Source of the DNA: Frankia torreyi
Lineage (GTDB): Bacteria > Actinomycetota > Actinomycetes > Frankiales > Frankiaceae
DNA length: 57,049 bases
Assembly (NCBI RefSeq): GCF_000948395.1
Contig: NZ_JYFN01000009.1
Coordinates: 1-57,049, forward strand
Direction: 5' to 3'
The translations under genes were made by a program, and so were the position numbers. Below are positions 1-6,461 of the stretch, one piece after another (the first letter of the stretch is position 1; the number at the start of each line of letters is the position of its first letter). The notes under the pieces are model-generated. The model was not told the origin of the DNA. It searched no databases and saw only the letters and a program-made list of their open reading frames with translations.

Positions 1-1
1 C

Positions 2-286
2 GACCAGGAGACCGTCCTCGCCGGCCAAGGCACCCCCCAACCCCCACCCGCTTCCCTCCCCCGCCCCGCAGCCTCGCCACCGGGAACACCGGCGGCAGGC
101 CGTGCCCCGGTGCCCAGCCAGCCGCCGACGTACGGACAGCCGGTGCCCGCCCAGCCGGGACCGCCGGACGGGGCTGCCGGAACGTCCGGACGGCGACCAC
201 TCGCGCGCTGGCTGCACGCGCTACCGACCCTCGTCTGGCTCGCCGCGGTCGGCTTCGCCCTCGGCGCACTGCTCGCGCTTACCTGA
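2..286 (+). CDS. C-terminal part of a Pro-rich membrane-anchored protein (5' truncated)
   Basis: The reading frame is open from the window edge and stops at TGA 284-286, giving about 94 residues. The first two thirds are rich in Pro, Ala and Gln, as in a disordered linker. The end is a basic stretch (RRPLARWLHALPT) followed by one hydrophobic helix (LVWLAAVGFALGALLAL), so the protein ends at or in the membrane. The catalytic or binding part lies outside the window and the function cannot be told. It is convergent with the toxin gene at 705-977. Confidence 0.6.
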   Translation, partial: DQETVLAGQGTPQPPPASLPRPAASPPGTPAAGRAPVPSQPPTYGQPVPAQPGPPDGAAGTSGRRPLARWLHALPTLVWLAAVGFALGALLALT

Positions 287-704
287 AGCTGTGATTCCTC
301 CACCAAGGACGGTCAGCGAGATTTCGCCCACAGAACGCCGCGAACACCTCCCACCGCCCATTTATTTCAATCAGTCGAGCCGCATTCTTATGATCTGACG
401 GGCGTGGACGGCGTAAATCAGCGCTGCCCAGCCCAGTCGGGCAGTGTCGGCCAGCCAGGTGACATCCTGGGCGAGGCACTGCGATGCACCCGAGGCCGCG
501 ATCGACAAAAACATTCGGCGCGGTGCGGACGTGGACTCATTATGGGTGCAGATCTTCCGGCAACACAAGGCAGCGAGGGTCACGTCGGAACATCGGGAGC
601 GCCGCGACCTGGGAAAACGGACAGGGCACGGCAAGTGGCGTACTGGAACCAGATCGCCGGCTCGCCCCCTGGGGCACGCTGTCCACCAGGGTCTTTCACC
701 CGCG
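287..704. other. Gene-free stretch, lower GC, possible antitoxin remnant
   Basis: No convincing gene is visible. The stretch is more AT-rich than its surroundings. Positions 329-350 match the antitoxin 3' coding region at 997-1018 in all but two bases, which suggests a decayed second copy of the antitoxin gene, read on the minus strand. Short open frames here have no recognisable protein character. Confidence 0.4.
329..350 (-). pseudogene. Possible remnant of a Phd-type antitoxin 3' end
   Basis: On the minus strand this stretch would encode EVFAAFCGR, resembling EVLAAFRER near the C-terminus of the intact antitoxin (974-1258). The nucleotide match to 997-1018 is 20 of 22. No matching N-terminal part or toxin remnant could be made out, so this may also be chance or a short duplication. 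Confidence 0.25.
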
Positions 705-977
705 TCACGGACGGTAGGAGTGCCGCCGGCGCTTGACCATCTCGATCATGACGAGACGTTTGTCGTCGTCGATGCTATAGATCACCCGGTAGGTGGCCCG
801 GCGCGCCGACCACAGGCCGTCGAAGGGCTCGTGCAGCGGCTTGCCCACCCGACGCGGCTCCTCCCGCAGCGGGCCGGTGGCGAGTTTCAGCACCGCGGAC
901 GCCACCGACTCCGGCAGCTCCTCGGCGATCGCCCGACGTGCCGAACGCGACCACTGCACGTCGTAGAGATCGCTCAC
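705..977 (-). CDS. relE: RelE/ParE-family mRNA interferase toxin
   Basis: A 90-aa protein of RelE fold: an N-terminal helix region (WSRSARRAIAEELPE), the core strand motif GLWSARRATYRVIYSID, and a basic aromatic C-terminus (VKRRRHSYRP) where RelE enzymes carry Arg/His/Tyr catalytic residues. RelE toxins cleave mRNA in the ribosomal A site. The start overlaps the antitoxin stop by four bases (ATGA), so the pair is translationally coupled with the antitoxin first, the usual order for this class. RelE versus ParE (gyrase poison) cannot be fully separated by eye; the basic tail favours RelE. Confidence 0.88.
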   Translation of the reverse strand: MSDLYDVQWSRSARRAIAEELPESVASAVLKLATGPLREEPRRVGKPLHEPFDGLWSARRATYRVIYSIDDDKRLVMIEMVKRRRHSYRP

Positions 978-1258
978 GCGCTCTGTTGACCTCGTTCACG
1001 GAACGCCGCGAGCACCTCGTCGGTCGTGTAGACCCCGCCTCGGGCGATCTCCTCACGGGCCACCCGGAGAGAGGACACCGTCTCGGCGTCGGAGAGGATC
1101 TCCAGAGTCTCGTGCAGACTCTCCCACTCCTCCACCGAGACGACCACTGCCGCCGGCCGGCCGTTGCGCGTCACCGTCACCTGGTCGTGCTGCTCCTGAA
1201 CCCGGGTCACCAACTCGGACAACCGGGCCTTGACCTCCGCCAACGGGAGCGTATCCAT
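974..1258 (-). CDS. relB: Phd/YefM-family antitoxin
   Basis: A 94-aa antitoxin. Residues 1-55 carry the Phd/YefM pattern: PLAEVKARLSELV, then VTVTRNGRPAAVVVSVEEWESL. The C-terminal half is a charged helical tail that would wrap the toxin. I chose ATG 1258 because a longer in-frame start at 1366 would cross the promoter; a perfect TATAAT lies seven bases before this ATG, so the message is probably leaderless. Such proteins bind their own promoter and are destroyed by Lon/Clp proteases (family knowledge). The 5' 206 bases are also read in another frame by the upstream glycosyltransferase gene. Confidence 0.9.
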   Translation of the reverse strand: MDTLPLAEVKARLSELVTRVQEQHDQVTVTRNGRPAAVVVSVEEWESLHETLEILSDAETVSSLRVAREEIARGGVYTTDEVLAAFRERGQQSA

Positions 1259-3011
1259 GGTCAGAATTATAGTCACCTGCCCCGGCGGACGGAGACAACC
1301 GCTGGGACGCGTCAGGGCCGCAGTGGGCGGGCGGGATGTCGGGGCGGCAGCCGGGAGGGAGGACACGGCGGATCTCGATCTCGCCGTTGCCGAAGGACTT
1401 CAGCACCACCGAGTGGTGCAGGGCTTCGGCGACGATCGGGACCTCGGCAAGCACCGAGTCCGGGGGCTTGCCCATCATCAGGTAGTCGACGTCTTTCCAG
1501 CCGTGCGGGAAGTGGCCGCGGACCTCCGGATCGAGGTCGAGCTTGTAGAACCACACCGGCAGCGGTCGGCGGCCGGCGACCACGAGATCGGTCCAGGCGA
1601 TGTCGTCGGTGATGACCGTGCCATTGTCGTGGATGTGGGCAAGGAACCAGCGGGTGGCGTCTCGGCTCGGGGCGCTCGCGTCCACCGTCAGCGCCGTGTG
1701 GATCTTCGGCGTCCAGTCCCAGGCCAGCGTCACCACCGAGCCGACCACGGCCACGGCCACCGCACCTCGACGCAGTCCGGTCCACACCGCCGTCAACCAT
1801 CCCGGCACGCCCCGCGCGCCGCCGTCGCCGTCGCGTTCGCCGTCAGCACCGGCGACTCGCAGCGGGGTGCGGGGCAGCGCGGCGTCGAGGAGGCCGGCGG
1901 CGCACAGGGCCGCGAACGGCAGCATCGCGGTGACGTACGGGTTGGGCAGGTAGCCGTTGCGGAAGATGAAGCCGAACTGGAGCAGCAGCAGCGCCGAGAC
2001 CACCCGTAGGCGGCGCAGGGCGAGCAGCGGCACGGCCGCGGCGATGCCCGCCAGCACCAGGTACGGATCCAGGTCCAGCCAGGAGCGGACCACGTTGTAG
2101 GTGTCGCTGCCGGTGTCGAGCACGCTGCCGCTCGGCGCCCGGTCGAACAACTGCCAGCGCACCGCCCATTCCAGCGAGACGTGGCCGGGCCCCTCGAACA
2201 GCTCGTTCTTCGCCGCCGCGTACAGGATGTAGATGCCGCAGATCCCGAGCAGGCAGCCGAGGAAGTTGCGCCGCACGAACCGCCAGTTCCGCGAGTCCCG
2301 GTGTTGCCAGAGCAGCACGTACAGCCCGGGCAGGAACAGCAGCGTCGTCTCCTTGGACCAGAACGAGAACGCCATGAACGTCCCGGCGAGCGCCGCCGCG
2401 GCCACGCTGCGCCGCGGGGAGGCCGCGCAGACGAAGGCGGCGAGCAGCCACATCACCGCGATGTTGTCCAGGAACGCCATCCGCTGGTACCACAGCGCGA
2501 GTGGCGACAGCGAGAAGACCAGCAGCGCGAGGCCGGCGAAGAACCGGCGCAGGCCCAGCAGCCGGCCGAGCCGGTACAGCAGCACACAGCTCACCAGGTG
2601 CAGCAGGAACATCAGCTCGCGGGCGGCGGTGACCGCCGTCGCCGCCCGGTGGAAGCCGTCGGTCAGCTTCGTGTAGATCGCGATGAGCAGCCAGCCGCCG
2701 AAGGGGTGGTCGTACCAGTAGGTGTAGTGGGCGATGCGGTTCCAGTACTGCATCGAGTAGGCCTGGGCGGCGTAGGTGCCCTCGTCGTCGGTGACCCGCC
2801 CGGGCCAGCCGTCGAAGTTGACCCCGTGTACCACCGCGACGATCGGCAGGAGCACTGCGAGCAGGGCGAGGCTGCGCCGGTGGGCTCGCGCGCCGTCCGC
2901 CACCCGCGCGCTCAGCAGCCGGGCCCGGTCGGCGGCCCAGGCGGCGGGGCTCGACGCCACCGGCCGTGGCAGGGTCTCGTCGAGAGCGTCGAACACGTCG
3001 GGGACGGTCAC
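1053..3011 (-). CDS. PMT/ArnT-type (GT39-like) membrane glycosyltransferase
   Basis: A 652-aa polytopic membrane protein with about ten hydrophobic helices after residue 48. The first extracytoplasmic loop carries TDDEGTYAAQAYS (acidic residues 75-77), the position of the catalytic acidic residues of PMT/ArnT enzymes, which move sugars from polyprenyl phosphate onto acceptors outside the membrane. The GTG start at 3011 overlaps the upstream gene's stop (GTGA), so the two are coupled. The natural protein probably ends near PPGCRPDIPPAHCGP; the frame then runs on through the antitoxin promoter and 206 bases of its gene without a stop. The last 65-90 residues are therefore probably an acquired tail. 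Acceptor unknown. Confidence 0.8.
   Translation of the reverse strand: MTVPDVFDALDETLPRPVASSPAAWAADRARLLSARVADGARAHRRSLALLAVLLPIVAVVHGVNFDGWPGRVTDDEGTYAAQAYSMQYWNRIAHYTYWYDHPFGGWLLIAIYTKLTDGFHRAATAVTAARELMFLLHLVSCVLLYRLGRLLGLRRFFAGLALLVFSLSPLALWYQRMAFLDNIAVMWLLAAFVCAASPRRSVAAAALAGTFMAFSFWSKETTLLFLPGLYVLLWQHRDSRNWRFVRRNFLGCLLGICGIYILYAAAKNELFEGPGHVSLEWAVRWQLFDRAPSGSVLDTGSDTYNVVRSWLDLDPYLVLAGIAAAVPLLALRRLRVVSALLLLQFGFIFRNGYLPNPYVTAMLPFAALCAAGLLDAALPRTPLRVAGADGERDGDGGARGVPGWLTAVWTGLRRGAVAVAVVGSVVTLAWDWTPKIHTALTVDASAPSRDATRWFLAHIHDNGTVITDDIAWTDLVVAGRRPLPVWFYKLDLDPEVRGHFPHGWKDVDYLMMGKPPDSVLAEVPIVAEALHHSVVLKSFGNGEIEIRRVLPPGCRPDIPPAHCGPDASQRLSPSAGAGDYNSDHGYAPVGGGQGPVVRVGDPGSGAARPGDGDAQRPAGGSGRLGGGVGESARDSGDPLRRRDGVLSPGGP
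1266..1271 (-). promoter_or_regulatory. -10 box (TATAAT) of the toxin-antitoxin operon
   Basis: Read on the minus strand this is a perfect TATAAT, very rare in this GC-rich window. Seven bases separate it from the antitoxin ATG, placing the expected transcription start at or one base before the start codon. The -35 region is poor (TTGTCT lies about 21 bases upstream). The flanking GGTGACTATAATTCTGACC is partly symmetric and could be the antitoxin's operator. Confidence 0.6.
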
Positions 3012-4999
3012 GATGCCGCCTCCAGCCCGAAGCGACCCGTGCCGGCCCCGGCACCGTGATGGGCACCGGAATGCGACGTCTTCTCCCACTCCAGTCGGCC
3101 GCGCACCAGGCGGGCGGTGGCCCGCACCGCGGCGATCGACAGCGCGAGCTGGTAGAACGGCGCGCTGAGGATGAGCCGGACGCTGTCCCACCGGCCGACG
3201 GCGAGCTCGTAGGCGTCGGTGAACTCCCGGAAAGCGGCCTGTTCCGAGAAGACGGTCATCACGGAGGCGGCCAGCGGCAGCCAGAACACGATGACGAGGC
3301 CCGTCGGCGCCGCGAGGAACAGCGTGAGGACTCCCGAGACGGGTAGCAGCACCCCGGCCATCGCCTGGAAGAACGGCATGGCCAGCATCTCCGCCGCCAT
3401 CATCCGCTGGCGGCCCCCCGGCAGCAGGCGCCAGTCCCCCTTGAACAGGACCTGCATGAACCCCATCATCCAGCGGGTGCGCTGGACGATGAGCTTCGTC
3501 AGGCTCTCCGGCGTCTCCTCCCGGGTCGTCAGGTCCGGGTGGTAGAACACCGTCGTGCGGATGCCCGCGACCGAGGCCCGCACGCCCAGGTCGCAGTCCT
3601 CGGTGAGGCAGGCGACGTCCCAGCCGCCGAGCCGCTCCAGCACGGACCGGCGGATGAACACGGTGTTCCCCCCGAGGGGGATGAAGCGCGCCCGTGCCTG
3701 GAAGCGCAGGCGGGACATGAACCAGATGTAGTACTCCAGGCAGTTGCGGGCCCGCCACCAGGAGGTCCCGGTGTTCCACCGGCGCAGCGCCGCGCGCAGC
3801 CGGCCGACGCCGGCGGGCCGCGGCTGGCGTCCCGGGCCGCGCACGTTCATGAGCTGGACGCCGCCCTGGAAGATGCCGACGTCGGCCTGGCGCAACGCGA
3901 GGGTGTTGACGTAGGTGAGCAGGCCGCCGGCGATGAGCGACTCGGCGTCGACGATGCCGACGATGTCCCCGGTGCAGTGCCGGCGGGCGTCCTCCAGGGA
4001 CAGCGGCTTGCTGCGCTGGCTGCCCTGCGGCGCGATGACGCGGACGTTGGGATGGCGGGCGGCGATCTGCTCGGCGATGCGCCGGGTCGGCCGGTCGACC
4101 TCGTCGTGGGAGACCATCACGACCAGTTCCAGCAGGTCGGCCGGGTAGTCACCGGCGAGGATCTGGGTCAGGGTCCGGCCGAGGATCGGCTCGTCGCGGG
4201 CGGGAATGATCAGCGAGAACCGGTGGCGCGGCGCCTGGACGTCGGCGAGGTCGACGTGGTGCACCCGCTCGGGTAGCTGCCAGCTGTACTGGCCGCGGAC
4301 CAGGGTGAGGATGGCGACGAGCAGCATCAGCAGCGACACCCCCGTCCACGCGGCGAGCAGCACCGCGTGGTGATGCTGTGCCGCGCGGACCGCCAGCGCC
4401 GCGGCGAGCGGCGCGGCGGCCAGGACGGACAGCGCGCGACGGCGGTGGCGCGCCGCGGGCACGGGCGGCTCGTGCCGGGACAGCAGCAGCGTGCCACCCA
4501 TCGCCGCCGCCGCCCCCAGCGTCGCGGCGAGCCAGCCGGGCAGGTCGGGGCCGTCGACCGAGGCGACCCGCAGGTCCGGGGAGCCGGCGACCGTGAACAC
4601 GTACCAGCCGACGGACTCGCAGGCGAGCTGGACGATCCGCGGCAGCCGGGCGCCGCGGTGATCGACCCGCCCGGCGGCGCGGACGACGGCGAGACCGCCG
4701 CCGGCACCACCCGGTCTCGGCCAACCCGCGGCCGGGCGGCGGGGGCCGGCGCGACCGAACGTGCGGGGCGCGAGGACGGCGAGCGCGGCCGGAACCAGGT
4801 AGGCCAGGCCGTCCTCGACCGCCAACGGGCCGGCGAACAGGGCGGCGAGCGCAACGTGCAGCGCGATCCCCCAGGCCGCCGTCGCCAGCCGCCGGCGACG
4901 GGCGGACACCCGCGGGTCGCGGTGGTTGTGCGCCGATGAGAGCCGGGCCGCGCCGGACGGAACCGCGCGGGGCCGCGGTGCTTCGAAGTCGGATGTCAC
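3008..4999 (-). CDS. cslA: Cellulose-synthase-like GT2 glycosyltransferase (CslA-type)
   Basis: A 663-aa processive-type GT2. After several N-terminal membrane helices, the GT-A domain begins near residue 261 (FSLIIPARDEP). Key motifs are VDAES (about 349), LTEDCDLG (about 464) and QRTRW (about 504), the D, DxD, TED and QxxRW set of cellulose, chitin and hyaluronan synthases. Membrane helices follow. I took GTG 4999 rather than an ATG at 5134 because the region between holds 17-bp repeats unlikely in coding DNA. It lies in one cluster with a GlxA-like oxidase and Sco, resembling the Streptomyces cslA-glxA locus that makes a hyphal-tip glycan, so beta-glycan synthesis is inferred. Confidence 0.85.
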   Translation of the reverse strand: MTSDFEAPRPRAVPSGAARLSSAHNHRDPRVSARRRRLATAAWGIALHVALAALFAGPLAVEDGLAYLVPAALAVLAPRTFGRAGPRRPAAGWPRPGGAGGGLAVVRAAGRVDHRGARLPRIVQLACESVGWYVFTVAGSPDLRVASVDGPDLPGWLAATLGAAAAMGGTLLLSRHEPPVPAARHRRRALSVLAAAPLAAALAVRAAQHHHAVLLAAWTGVSLLMLLVAILTLVRGQYSWQLPERVHHVDLADVQAPRHRFSLIIPARDEPILGRTLTQILAGDYPADLLELVVMVSHDEVDRPTRRIAEQIAARHPNVRVIAPQGSQRSKPLSLEDARRHCTGDIVGIVDAESLIAGGLLTYVNTLALRQADVGIFQGGVQLMNVRGPGRQPRPAGVGRLRAALRRWNTGTSWWRARNCLEYYIWFMSRLRFQARARFIPLGGNTVFIRRSVLERLGGWDVACLTEDCDLGVRASVAGIRTTVFYHPDLTTREETPESLTKLIVQRTRWMMGFMQVLFKGDWRLLPGGRQRMMAAEMLAMPFFQAMAGVLLPVSGVLTLFLAAPTGLVIVFWLPLAASVMTVFSEQAAFREFTDAYELAVGRWDSVRLILSAPFYQLALSIAAVRATARLVRGRLEWEKTSHSGAHHGAGAGTGRFGLEAAS

Positions 5000-5200
5000 T
5001 GGAGTACCTGCCTGACGGGAAGGGGACGCGGCGGCATGACGCCGGGAGGCCGAAGCGCCGGGATGCCGGAGCGGCGGAGATGCCGGACTGGCGGAGATGC
5101 CGGACTGGCCGGGTGCCGGCCTGGCGGGTCGCAACGGCGGGATGCCGCCGCGGGCGGCGCGTGCGCTCCGGGATTGCGCGCCGTGGAGGCTGGGGTCGGA
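5000..5200 (-). other. Gap between sco and cslA-like gene
   Basis: About 200 bases with low-complexity GC-rich sequence and a 17-bp direct repeat. No gene. An internal promoter for the cslA-PMT pair could lie here but no clear boxes are visible. Confidence 0.5.
5073..5106. repeat. 17-bp direct repeat, two perfect copies
   Basis: The unit GGCGGAGATGCCGGACT occurs at 5073-5089 and 5090-5106, with degenerate half copies to either side (ATGCCGGAGC upstream, GGTGCCGG downstream). A unit not divisible by three argues that this stretch is not translated. Confidence 0.85.
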
Positions 5201-5899
5201 TCAGAGGGCGGCGACGAGCCTCGGCAGGTCGGCGACGTAGTCGGCGACCGTCGTGTCGGCGAAGTAGCGCACGCGGACGCGGTCGTCCGGACCGATTCCG
5301 AGGACCTGCGAGGCGTGGCTGACCAGGTACGCCGGGCCGCCGGCACCGGCACCGGCACCGGCACCGGCGGCCGGGTCGGCGAGGGCCACCGGCACGCCGA
5401 CCGCCTGCTGCGCCGCGTCGATCTGCGCCGGGGTGCCGGTCAGCCCGACGAACCCGGCGTCGAACTGGGCGAGCCAGCGGCGCAGCACCGCCGGGGTGTC
5501 CCGCGCCGGGTCGGTGGTGACGAAGACGACCGTCACCTTCGCCGCGATCGCGGGCCCGGCGACCTGTCGGGCCGCCGCAAGGTCCGCCATCGTCGTCGGG
5601 CACACGTCGGGGCAGTGCGTGTACCCGAAGAACAGCAGCGTGGCGCGGTCGGCGGTGGCGCGGGCGAAGTCGTAACGATGCCCGGCGGTGTCGGTCAGGA
5701 CGAACGACGGGCGGGGCACGGCAACCCCGGGCACGGTGCCATGCCAGCCACCGCCGGCCGTGGCCGCCGCACCGGAACCGGACGGCGGCCCGTCGGCCAT
5801 CCCCGCGGACGCGCCGCCCGCGGAACCGGCCCCGCCGCAGCCGGTGAGCGCACCGATCCCGACGGCGGCGACCAGCGCCACCATCCCCCGCCGCGCCAT
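5201..5899 (-). CDS. sco: SCO1/SenC-family copper chaperone lipoprotein
   Basis: A 232-aa lipoprotein. The signal ends in the lipobox LTGC (Cys21). A thioredoxin fold follows with the copper motif CPDVCP (Cys96, Cys100) and the third ligand, His195 in YLVSHAS. Sco proteins hand copper to cytochrome oxidase CuA or, in Streptomyces, also to GlxA (family knowledge). Here the gene lies 13 bases behind the small secreted protein and downstream of the GlxA-like gene, so it most likely loads that oxidase. An Ala-Gly run (about 178-187), encoded by a 6-bp repeat, sits in a loop just before His195. Confidence 0.9.
   Translation of the reverse strand: MARRGMVALVAAVGIGALTGCGGAGSAGGASAGMADGPPSGSGAAATAGGGWHGTVPGVAVPRPSFVLTDTAGHRYDFARATADRATLLFFGYTHCPDVCPTTMADLAAARQVAGPAIAAKVTVVFVTTDPARDTPAVLRRWLAQFDAGFVGLTGTPAQIDAAQQAVGVPVALADPAAGAGAGAGAGGPAYLVSHASQVLGIGPDDRVRVRYFADTTVADYVADLPRLVAAL
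5338..5369. repeat. 6-bp tandem repeat inside sco
   Basis: About five copies of CGGCAC/GGCACC, encoding the Ala-Gly run before the copper-binding His of Sco. In-frame length changes would alter only a loop. Confidence 0.75.
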
Positions 5900-5912
5900 C
5901 ACCGGCACGTCG

Positions 5913-6461
5913 TCACGGCGCACAGAGCACCGTGCCCCGTGCGGCCGCGGGCGCCGCGCCGGCGAGCCGCCGGGTGTCCTGACCGGTGACCCGGACGGAC
6001 CCGATTCCCTGTTCTCGCAGGTAGGCGCAGTCGAGGCGCCGGCCGGGCGGCGGGGTGCGGGGCACGCAGATCCGCCGGCCGGTGTCGGCCGCGACGTAGT
6101 TGTAGTCGCAGCCGTCCAAGCCGACCGGGACCGGGGAGGGCCTACCGTTACCTCGGGGCACGACCCGACCGGACAGCCCGGCGGCCGGCGCGACGGCAGC
6201 GACGATGCCCTGTCCAGCGGAGTCATGGCCAGCAGAGTCATGGCCGGCGGAGTCCTGTCCGGCGGGACGGGGATGGCCGGAGCCGCCGCCGGGCCAACCA
6301 CCATGGCCGATCACCCCGGCGGCGCCGTTGACGAGCGCCACCGCGAGGGCGATCGTCACCAGCACCCGCCGCCGCCCCCCGGCCGCGGGAACGGGCGGGA
6401 TGGGCGGGACGGGCCGGATGGGCGGCCCTCCCAGGTGCACGCTCAACCGACCCGCACCCAT
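5913..6461 (-). CDS. Small secreted or membrane-anchored Cys-containing protein, unknown
   Basis: 182 residues: a cytoplasmic Pro-rich N-terminus, one hydrophobic helix near 29-50 (VLVTIALAVALVNGAAGVI), a linker with three DSAGH/DSAGQ units (15-bp DNA repeat near 6225-6265), and an extracytoplasmic C-terminal region with four cysteines (GCDYNYV, RICVP, LDCAYL, VLCAP) that could form two disulfides. It overlaps the end of the GlxA-like gene by 19 bases and precedes sco by 13, so it is co-expressed with both. A GTG at 6440 is an alternative start. I recognise no family; a partner in oxidase maturation or surface anchoring is only a guess. Confidence 0.7.
   Translation of the reverse strand: MGAGRLSVHLGGPPIRPVPPIPPVPAAGGRRRVLVTIALAVALVNGAAGVIGHGGWPGGGSGHPRPAGQDSAGHDSAGHDSAGQGIVAAVAPAAGLSGRVVPRGNGRPSPVPVGLDGCDYNYVAADTGRRICVPRTPPPGRRLDCAYLREQGIGSVRVTGQDTRRLAGAAPAAARGTVLCAP

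Noticed and set aside
3012-3779. N-terminal extension of the PMT-like glycosyltransferase upstream of GTG 3011
   Set aside because: It would overlap the GT2 gene by 770 bases in another frame and has no domain; the GTGA overlap at 3008-3011 gives a natural start.
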